Assembly: GCA_031264825.1 (NCBI GenBank)
Contig: JAISDL010000180.1
Location: 1-23,677, forward strand
Length of the DNA: 23,677 bases
Direction: 5' to 3'
DNA from: Accumulibacter sp.
GTDB taxonomy: Bacteria; Pseudomonadota; Gammaproteobacteria; Burkholderiales; Rhodocyclaceae
In this document: one piece after another, positions 7,063-12,022 of the stretch
Position numbering within the stretch: the stretch's first letter is position 1
How the letters are laid out: every line of letters begins with the position of its first letter
Translations under genes and position numbers: made by a program
Notes under the pieces: model-generated
Database searches by the model: none
What the model was told of the DNA's origin: nothing
The model's input: the letters and a program-made list of their open reading frames with translations, nothing else

Positions 7063-7764
7063 ATGGTCCTTGGGCGCGTTGCGGCGGTCGGCGTTCTGAG
7101 CTTTGCGGTCTCGCTGGCGCACGCCGCGCGGCCGATGAATACCGACGACGCGCGCGTCGTCGATTCGAAAGCCTGCCAGCTCGAAACCTGGACGAAGAAA
7201 ACTCCGGGAGGCTCCGAACATTGGGCCTTGCCCGCGTGCAATTTCACCGGCAATCTGGAAGTGACGCTGGGAGGCTTGCGCGGCAGGAACGAGCACATAC
7301 GCGATACCGCCACGGTATTTCAGGGCAAGACGCTCTTCAAGTCACTGGAAACGAACGGCTGGGCCTGGGGTCTGGTTTTCGGCAACGCGCACCGATCGAA
7401 ATCCAGCGCGAACACCGGACTTTCGAGCGAGCGCTACGCCTACATTCCGGCGAGCTTTTCCTTCCGCGACGACCGCTTCATCCTGCATACCAACGTCGGC
7501 TGGTCGCGCGAAAAAGCCGAACGCAAGGATCGAATGACTTGGGGCGTCGGGTCGGAAACGCGACTGACCGGTTCCACCTGGCTCATCGCCGAGACCTTCG
7601 GGCAAAATCACGGCAAGCCGTTTTATCAAGTCGGCTTGCGCCACTGGCTCGTTCCCGACCGCGTCCAGATCGACGCCACCTTTGGTGACCGGATCGACGG
7701 GATCGGCGGGGAGCGCTGGTTTTCGATCGGTCTGCGCTTGTTGTCGCCCTCTTTTCTTCCGTAA
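7063..7764 (+). CDS. Predicted outer-membrane beta-barrel-like protein, function unknown
   Basis: A 233-residue exported protein. A signal peptide (residues 1-21, cleaved after AHA) is followed by ARPMNTDDARVVDSKACQLE. The rest shows alternating hydrophobic and polar strands rich in aromatic residues and glycine (WAWGLVFGNAH, FSFRDDRFILHTNVGWS, FYQVGLRHWLV, WFSIGLRLL), as in small outer-membrane barrels. I do not recognise a named family; distant similarity to MetA-pathway or transporter-type barrels is possible. It starts 7 bp after the amidohydrolase gene, with TAAGAAG near the start, so it is probably in the same transcript. Its TAA stop touches the left arm of an inverted repeat. Confidence 0.75.
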   Translation: MVLGRVAAVGVLSFAVSLAHAARPMNTDDARVVDSKACQLETWTKKTPGGSEHWALPACNFTGNLEVTLGGLRGRNEHIRDTATVFQGKTLFKSLETNGWAWGLVFGNAHRSKSSANTGLSSERYAYIPASFSFRDDRFILHTNVGWSREKAERKDRMTWGVGSETRLTGSTWLIAETFGQNHGKPFYQVGLRHWLVPDRVQIDATFGDRIDGIGGERWFSIGLRLLSPSFLP

Positions 7765-7865
7765 TTCCATTTCCAGTTCATCCCTACCTTTGTCGACTTC
7801 GCCTTGCCGTACTACAGTACTGTCTGCGGCTCGGCATCAAAGTATGAATGAACTGGAAAAGGAAT
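7764..7865 (+). repeat. Inverted-repeat (MITE-like) element between two genes
   Basis: Two 18-base arms, 7764-7781 (ATTCCATTTCCAGTTCAT) and 7848-7865 (ATGAACTGGAAAAGGAAT), are inverted copies with 17 of 18 matches. Between them are GTCGACTTCGC (7792-7802), which also occurs in the direct repeat at 10824, and the perfect palindrome ACAGTACTGT (7814-7823). The element fills nearly all of the space from the stop of the barrel gene to the amidase start, and its right arm supplies the ribosome binding site of the amidase gene. It has no coding capacity and looks like a small non-autonomous mobile element. Confidence 0.6.
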
Positions 7866-7869
7866 AAGA

Positions 7870-8670
7870 ATGAAAAAAACAGAGCATCGCTTGAAGCACC
7901 CGCGCAAAGCGCCTTTCACAGCGAGCGGCGTATTGTTTTGCGGCCTCGTCGCGCTCGCTTTCTTTCCCGCGTGCGCCGTTCCCGCGCCGCGCTTCGAAGT
8001 CGCCGTCGACGTCGGTCATACCGTCAAAGACTACGGCGCGCTCAGCGCGCGCGGCGTCAAGGAGTTCGACCTCAATCGGAACCTGGCCGAAAAAACGGCG
8101 CTGGCGCTGGAAAAGTTGCAACTCCGAACGCTTCGCGTCAATTTCGACGGTCGGATCGGGCGACTCGACGAACGCCCGAAGCAGGCCGCGCGCGCGGATT
8201 TTTTCATCTCGATTCACCACGACTCGGTCCAGCCCGAACTGCTCGAAGAATGGGAATGGAAAGGCGAAAAATTGACGTACAGCGATAAACACGCGGGGTT
8301 TTCGCTCTTCGTGTCGCGGGGAAACCCCGACCTGGAAACGAGTCTGCGCTGCGCGTCGGCGATCGGCGCGCGGCTCAGGCGAAGCGGTTTTGTACCCACG
8401 ACGCACCACGGCGATTCGATCGCCGGAACGCCCCGTCCTTACGCCGACCGCACGAACGCGGTGCACTACTACGACACTCTGGTCGTCCTGTACCGGACGA
8501 CGCTTCCCGCCGTTCTTTTCGAGGCGGGCGTCGTCAAGCACCGCGCCGAAGAGGCGGCGCTTCGTGATCCCAAGCGTCAGGCGCGGATGGCCGGCGAGAT
8601 TGCGACCGGAATCGCCGCGTGTCTTTTCGTAAAACCCGCGCACGAGAACCCGGTCACGGGCGCCGATTGA
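7870..8670 (+). CDS. N-acetylmuramoyl-L-alanine amidase family protein (Amidase_3)
   Basis: A 266-residue exported zinc amidase that should cut the amide bond between MurNAc and L-Ala in peptidoglycan. Residues 1-36 form a long signal sequence (a charged N-terminus, then a core ending FFPAC); Cys35 could be a poor lipobox cysteine, but ordinary cleavage is equally possible. The catalytic set of the AmiA/B/C fold is present: His50 (DVGHT, where most relatives have DPGHGG), Glu65 (GVKEFDLNRNLA), His116/His117 (ISIHHDS) and Glu218 (LFEAGVVKH). No AMIN targeting domain or LysM/SPOR domain is attached, so it is shorter than AmiC. GGAAAAGGA before the ATG belongs to the repeat upstream. Confidence 0.88.
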   Translation: MKKTEHRLKHPRKAPFTASGVLFCGLVALAFFPACAVPAPRFEVAVDVGHTVKDYGALSARGVKEFDLNRNLAEKTALALEKLQLRTLRVNFDGRIGRLDERPKQAARADFFISIHHDSVQPELLEEWEWKGEKLTYSDKHAGFSLFVSRGNPDLETSLRCASAIGARLRRSGFVPTTHHGDSIAGTPRPYADRTNAVHYYDTLVVLYRTTLPAVLFEAGVVKHRAEEAALRDPKRQARMAGEIATGIAACLFVKPAHENPVTGAD

Positions 8671-8732
8671 AATGGTATGATTGCGCCGTTCGAAAAATTG
8701 AAACACGTCGCTTTGGAGAGGAGTGTCACGCG

Positions 8733-9122
8733 ATGAGCAATTTGTCCGAAAAAATCAAGTTGAATCTTGTACATGGGAAGGAACTCGTCGAGTCCGGGAT
8801 CGGCGGCGCCAAGGAGGCGCGCGACGAAGTTCTGCATTCGGAGGGGAATACCGACCTGGTCGCACTGGCCGCCCAAAAATCCTGGGGAGGCGCCGCGATC
8901 GGTCTGCTCGCCGGCGCGATCGGCGGCGTACTCGCGGACGACCGCAAACCCCTGCGCGGCGTCATCGCGGGTGGCTTGCTCGGCGCCGTGCTCGGCTTCG
9001 GCGGGAGTTTCGCCTGGAGAACGCGGCCGCTGACCTCGGCGATGGCGCGCGGCGCGAGCAAGCGTATCGGGAAGGCGCGCGACAAACACTGGCTTTCCCG
9101 CAATCCGATCAATTACGGCTGA
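8733..9122 (+). CDS. Glycine-zipper membrane protein, function unknown
   Basis: A 129-residue protein with a soluble N-terminal helix (MSNLSEKIKLNLVHGKELVE), then two hydrophobic helices full of small residues: GGAAIGLLAGAIGGVLA (52-68) and GVIAGGLLGAVLGFGGSFAW (77-96), joined by DDRKPLR. The GxxxG spacing is that of glycine-zipper proteins, which pack into oligomers or sit in the inner membrane. The tail is basic (ARGASKRIGKARDKHW). A longer frame extends upstream to 8619, but GGAGAGGAG (8715-8723) stands just before the ATG at 8733 and decides the start. I recognise no named family. It follows the amidase gene by 62 bp. Confidence 0.8.
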   Translation: MSNLSEKIKLNLVHGKELVESGIGGAKEARDEVLHSEGNTDLVALAAQKSWGGAAIGLLAGAIGGVLADDRKPLRGVIAGGLLGAVLGFGGSFAWRTRPLTSAMARGASKRIGKARDKHWLSRNPINYG

Positions 9123-9137
9123 TTGCGCGGGATCGCG

Positions 9138-9160
9138 GGCCGCGCAAGCCTTCCGCGGCC
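9138..9160 (+). terminator. Possible terminator of the glycine-zipper gene
   Basis: GGCCGCG (9138-9144) and CGCGGCC (9154-9160) form a perfect 7-bp stem with a 9-base loop, 15 bases after the stop codon. Only TTGT follows, so it is a weak intrinsic terminator at best. Confidence 0.35.
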
Positions 9161-9178
9161 TTGTAAAAAAGCCGCCGC

Positions 9179-9216
9179 AAAAAAAAACGGCCTGCCGCGT
9201 TTTACGCGACGGGCCG
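9179..9216 (-). terminator. Strong intrinsic terminator of the epimerase gene
   Basis: On the minus strand CGGCC CGT CGCGT, loop AAA, ACGCG GCA GGCCG folds into a stem of about 13 positions with one mismatch and one G-U pair, followed at once by nine T residues. It lies 42 bases beyond the epimerase stop. Confidence 0.85.
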
Positions 9217-9257
9217 AACTTTTTCAATTTCTGAAAGGAGATAGTCTCTGGCGAAGA

Positions 9258-9665
9258 CTATTTGTTCGGGTCTTCGCAGAGTTCAAGCAGGAGACCGGCG
9301 GACTTCGGATGCACGAAGGCGATGTCGAGGCCGTCGGCGCCCTTGCGCGGCGCCTTGTCGATCAGCGCGGCGCCTTTTTCGGCGAGTTCGTTCAGGCAGC
9401 CTTGCAGATCCGTTACGGCAAGCGCGACGTGTTGGATCCCCTGGCCGTTCTTTTCGATGTACTTGGCGATCGGGCCGTCCGGAGTCGTCGATTCGAGCAG
9501 TTCGATCTTGGTTTGGCCGATCTTGAAGAAAGCGACGCGAACCTTCTGTTCGGCGACTTCTTCAGTCTTGTAAAGAGGGAAACCGAGTTTGTCTTGCCAG
9601 AAAGGAATCGCGTCGGCGAGGCTTTTTACGGCAACGCCAATGTGTTCGACATGTGAGATGTTCAT
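9258..9665 (-). CDS. mce: Methylmalonyl-CoA epimerase
   Basis: A 135-residue protein of the vicinal oxygen chelate fold that interconverts (S)- and (R)-methylmalonyl-CoA, in the cytosol. It holds two paired betaalpha-betabetabeta modules: MNISHVEHIGVAV (metal His8), LGFPLYKTEEVAEQKVRVAFFKIG and TKIELLE, then GIQHVALAV (metal His79) and a C-terminal GLLLELCED with the metal Glu. Normal length for the family. AAAAGGA lies 8 bases before the ATG. It is transcribed alone from its own promoter and ended by a strong terminator. No methylmalonyl-CoA mutase or propionyl-CoA carboxylase gene is in the window, so whether it serves propionate breakdown or succinate-to-propionate conversion cannot be told. 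Confidence 0.93.
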   Translation of the reverse strand: MNISHVEHIGVAVKSLADAIPFWQDKLGFPLYKTEEVAEQKVRVAFFKIGQTKIELLESTTPDGPIAKYIEKNGQGIQHVALAVTDLQGCLNELAEKGAALIDKAPRKGADGLDIAFVHPKSAGLLLELCEDPNK

Positions 9666-9746
9666 TGCATTTTCCTTTTAAAGATATTCAATACACACCC
9701 GTAACCGGGCAAACCACATGGAAGGGGCAGCAATCCCCCGTGTGTG

Positions 9747-9775
9747 ATTATCCCCCTAAAGGGAGACATTTCCAA
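9747..9775 (-). promoter_or_regulatory. Promoter of the methylmalonyl-CoA epimerase gene
   Basis: On the minus strand TTGGAA (9775-9770) and GATAAT (9752-9747) are separated by 17 bp, predicting a 5' leader of roughly 75 bases. The spacer TCCCTTTAGGGG is a near copy of the rapZ spacer. The region from 9776 to 9965, between this promoter and the end of lgt, holds no gene that I can support; it contains a hairpin at 9879-9900 (GTGTTTTCC/GGAAAAACAC) without a T-tract. Confidence 0.65.
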
Positions 9776-9965
9776 CCGGTGGAAAGCTTTCGATGAAACA
9801 GATGAAACAAAACTCGAAGCCGGTATTATGACTCAAAAGCTCGGCGCTTGTCAGCGTCTTTCCGCGTCGGGCGCGTGTTTTCCGTCGGAAAAACACCGGG
9901 GAAACGGTTAAAAAGGGCGGGATGAAAATCATTACCGAAAAACGCGCGCGATCGCGGGCGTCACC

Positions 9966-10772
9966 CTAAGCCGGCAAGCGTTTTCGGTACGCGACGAACA
10001 GCAAAAGTACGCCCGCGAGGATCATCGGCAGCGACAACCATTGCCCCATGCTGATCGCTTCGGAGACGCCGAAAATCCCGTCGTCGGGCGCGCGGAAGTA
10101 TTCTGCGACGAAACGAAAGACGCCGTAGCCGACGAGAAAGGCGCCGGAAACCGCGCCGCGCGGTCGTTCGCGCGCGGAAAAAATCCAGAGAACGACAAAG
10201 AGCAGGACTCCCTCCATCAGCGCCTGATAGAGTTGCGACGGATGGCGCGGCAAGGCGTCGCCGGCGCGTGGGAAAATCATCCCCCACGGCAGCGAAGCGT
10301 CGCAGACGCGCCCCCAGAGTTCGCCATTGATGAAGTTCCCGACCCGTCCCGCGGCGAGACCGAGCGGGACGAGCGGCGCGATGAAGTCGGCGAGGTCGAA
10401 CCAGTTGCGCCCCGTTTTCCGCGCGAAGACGCCGACGGCGACGAGCACACCGAGAAAACCGCCGTGGAAGGACATTCCGCCTTTCCAGACCGCGAGAATT
10501 TCGAGCGGATGCGAAAAATAATACCCCGGCGCGTAGAACAACACTTCGCCCAAGCGGCCGCCGAGGACGACGCCGAACGCGCCGAACGACAGGAGGTCGT
10601 CGAATTGTTCCGGCGTCCAGGCAGGCTGTGAAAAACGCAGGGCACCTTCGAGGCGGCGTCTGCCGAGCCAGAAGAACTGGGCGAAAGCGAACAAATACGT
10701 CAGCGCGTACCAATGGATCGAAAGCGGCCCGACGCGAAACGCGACGGGGTCGAATTGAGGATGGATCAGCAT
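9966..10772 (-). CDS. lgt: Prolipoprotein diacylglyceryl transferase
   Basis: A 268-residue inner-membrane enzyme that moves diacylglycerol from phosphatidylglycerol to the lipobox cysteine of prolipoproteins. It begins MLIHPQFDPVAF, as usual for proteobacterial Lgt, and has about seven helices. The essential region is visible: SFHGGFLG (His103), and the Lgt signature GRVGNFINGELWGR (142-155, with Arg143, Asn146 and Glu151). The length fits the family. An in-frame upstream extension to 11300 reads antisense through the remnant cassette and is not real. No clear ribosome binding site precedes the ATG. In many betaproteobacteria lgt adjoins ilvD; here the two are separated by the repeat-bracketed remnants. 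Confidence 0.96.
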   Translation of the reverse strand: MLIHPQFDPVAFRVGPLSIHWYALTYLFAFAQFFWLGRRRLEGALRFSQPAWTPEQFDDLLSFGAFGVVLGGRLGEVLFYAPGYYFSHPLEILAVWKGGMSFHGGFLGVLVAVGVFARKTGRNWFDLADFIAPLVPLGLAAGRVGNFINGELWGRVCDASLPWGMIFPRAGDALPRHPSQLYQALMEGVLLFVVLWIFSARERPRGAVSGAFLVGYGVFRFVAEYFRAPDDGIFGVSEAISMGQWLSLPMILAGVLLLFVAYRKRLPA

Positions 10773-10823
10773 GGCGTGAGAGTCTGGGAGCGAGGGTTTC
10801 GTCACGGGGATTGCCGGTATTGT

Positions 10824-10883
10824 AATTCCTTTTCCAAATCGCTCTGGTCGACTTCGCTGTTCCCGATAACGGCTCTCAATACC
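10824..10883 (+). repeat. 60-bp direct repeat, copy A
   Basis: Copy A of a direct repeat that recurs at 11842-11901 in the same orientation, with over 80 percent identity by eye. The best-conserved stretches are GGTCGACTTC and CTGTTCCCGATAACGG, ending TCTCAATACC. Its beginning (AATTCC-TTTCCA) and GTCGACTTCGC also match the element at 7764. It immediately precedes the first remnant coding sequence. Confidence 0.75.
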
Positions 10884-11288
10884 GCACCCCTCGAAAAACC
10901 CCTTCATTCGGGCGGAGTGTGGATGGAGTTTCCCTTTGATGAGGCTTATTTGCGCGTGATCCGGGGCAAGGCAGGGCAGGTCACGGAAGTCACCCCCGAA
11001 GTCACCCCCGAAGTCACCCCCGAAGTCAGTAACGAAGTCAGCAACGAAGTCAGCAACGAAGTCGACAGGTTGTTGAAAACTTTGCGAGGAGACATGAGTC
11101 GGGCGGAGTTGATGTCGGCCTTGGAGTTGAGAAGTGAATTGAATTTCCGGAGACGCTACCAACAAACCGCCGTAGCCTTGGGGCTGATCGAGATGACCCT
11201 TCCAGACAAACCCAACAGCCGTCTGCAAAAATACCGCCTCACGGCGGCGGGGCGAGCACGCTTGCAGAAGATCACTGGGACAGGCTGA
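10884..11288 (+). pseudogene. C-terminal remnant of a Fic- or AlbA_2-type ATP-binding protein (winged helix)
   Basis: The open frame has no plausible family N-terminus: homology-like sequence starts just after direct repeat A (EKPLHSGGVWMEFPFDEAYL). Then come seven 4-residue repeats (EVTP x3, EVSN x3, EVDR) and a winged-helix tail (ELNFRRRYQQTAVALGLIEM, TLPDKPNSRLQKYRLTAAGRA). The T-x-PDKP-x-S-x-x-QKYRLT ending is typical of the last domain of Fic family proteins and of divergent-AAA/AlbA_2 ATP-binding proteins, both common in defence and toxin-antitoxin neighbourhoods. The catalytic parts are missing. An internal ATG at 10923 might still be translated. It ends in TGATG with the next frame, so it once lay in an operon. 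Confidence 0.6.
10986..11069 (+). repeat. Seven 12-bp tandem repeats encoding EVxx units
   Basis: Units starting GAAGTC at 10986, 10998, 11010, 11022, 11034, 11046 and 11058: three GAAGTCACCCCC, three GAAGTCAGYAAC and a diverged GAAGTCGACAGG. They encode a linker before the winged helix. Such EVTP/EVTG linkers are frequent in this protein type and vary in number by slippage. Confidence 0.9.
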
Positions 11289-11542
11289 TGGCGGCGGCAA
11301 GTATTTATCCGAACTATCGCGTATCGCGAATGCGCTGGCTACCGCGTGTGCCGCAGCATTGCGAAGAGCAGCGCGCGAAAACCTATTTCCGCGAAGTAGA
11401 CGAACGCTCGGAAACTGGACAGGTTGACCTGCGCGGCTGGCAACCCGGCCCGGATGATGTAGTCAGCGACGACGTGCTTGCCGCGCTGGGTGATGATGAA
11501 GCAGGCAGCACCGACGAGGAGAACCCCGATGGCGACGAGTAA
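11288..11542 (+). CDS. Small ORF of unknown function within the remnant cassette
   Basis: An 84-residue frame whose ATG overlaps the preceding stop (TGATG) and whose end overlaps the start of the DUF1016 remnant by 14 bp. The N-terminal half is basic and aromatic (YPNYRVSRMRWLPRVPQ), the C-terminal half strongly acidic (DDVVSDDVLAALGDDE, then DEENPDGDE). I recognise no family. The overlaps on both sides argue that its two ends are real, but the middle may have been shortened, as its neighbours were. It could be a fusion of the first and last parts of a longer gene. It is not known to be expressed. Confidence 0.35.
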   Translation: MAAASIYPNYRVSRMRWLPRVPQHCEEQRAKTYFREVDERSETGQVDLRGWQPGPDDVVSDDVLAALGDDEAGSTDEENPDGDE

Positions 11543-11837
11543 GAAAACCACCCGCAAGACACCTGCAAAGAAAGCCGACAAAGCCATCGCGCTTGCGCCG
11601 TCGGACGATCTGTTCGCCACGGTCGCAGGCTACATCGAAGAAATCCGCCGCGCCCTGATACGGCAGGCCAACAGCGCCACGGTGTCTCTGTTCTGGCGCA
11701 TCGGCCAGCGCATCAACCGCGAAATTCTGCACGATGCGCGTGCGGAATACGGGGAGAAGATTGTGTCGCGGCTCGCTACACAGTTGAGCTGGGCGCACGT
11801 GGTGGAGGTGCTACCGCTGAAAACACCCGAAGAATGA
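11529..11837 (+). pseudogene. DUF1016 (YhcG-type PDDEXK nuclease) remnant with internal deletion
   Basis: A frame of 102 residues starting MATSKKTTRK, with GAGGAG 8 bases before the ATG. Residues about 22-75 are a clear DUF1016 N-terminal domain (LFATVAGYIEEIRRALIRQA, NSATVSLFWRIGQRI, AEYGEKIVSRLATQL). The next residues, SWAHVVEVLPLKTPEE, belong in the family some 45-50 residues further on, after a second, similar VxTLSxQL stretch. An in-frame internal block has therefore gone, apparently by a join between the two similar sequences. The frame stops 4 bases before direct repeat B, so the whole C-terminal nuclease domain is missing. It cannot make a functional nuclease. Full-length relatives sit in restriction and defence loci. 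Confidence 0.7.
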
Positions 11838-11841
11838 CTCA

Positions 11842-11901
11842 AATTCTTTTTCCAAACAGATCCGGTCGACTTCCCTGTTCCCGATAACGGTTCTCAATAC
11901 C
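11842..11901 (+). repeat. 60-bp direct repeat, copy B
   Basis: Partner of the repeat at 10824-10883, same orientation. It begins AATTCTTTTTCCAAA and shares GGTCGACTTC and CTGTTCCCGATAACGG, ending TCTCAATACC. It begins 4 bases after the premature stop of the DUF1016 remnant. From 11902 to the ilvD ribosome binding site I see only a short hairpin (CCTCG/CGAGG, 11920-11936) and a poor -10 candidate (TAGAAT, 11979-11984). Confidence 0.75.
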
Positions 11902-12022
11902 CGTGCCCGTCGCGGGAAACCTCGCCAAAATCGAGGAATTTCGGTAGCTTCGCCTGCTCCGGTGACGTTTTTCTTCGGTAGAATGACTCTCCTTTCCGAT
12001 CGTTTTCCGAAGGAGATTTGTC

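Noticed and set aside
9241..9260. ATAGTCT/AGACTAT hairpin at the end of the epimerase gene
   Set aside because: It overlaps the stop codon and has no T-tract; the strong terminator is 25-80 bases further on, at 9179-9216.
9947..9955. Many GCGATCGC octamers across the window, as in HIP1-type repeats
   Set aside because: They mostly arise from the favoured codon run GCG-ATC-GCG or its antisense; no enrichment test can be done here.
9793..9968. Tiny frames in the 300-bp epimerase-lgt gap, e.g. MKQMKQNSKPVL and MKIITEKRARSRASP
   Set aside because: They are 12-15 residues, have no good ribosome binding site or conserved context, and the second overlaps the end of lgt.
10986..11069. Possible CRISPR or minisatellite array
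   Set aside because: The units are only 12 bp, contiguous without spacers and in frame with a protein linker.
9966..11300. 444-residue frame covering lgt plus a long N-terminal extension (with repeated DFVADF and DFGGDF units)
   Set aside because: The extension is the antisense of the remnant cassette and its 12-bp repeats; Lgt homology starts at MLIHPQ (10772).
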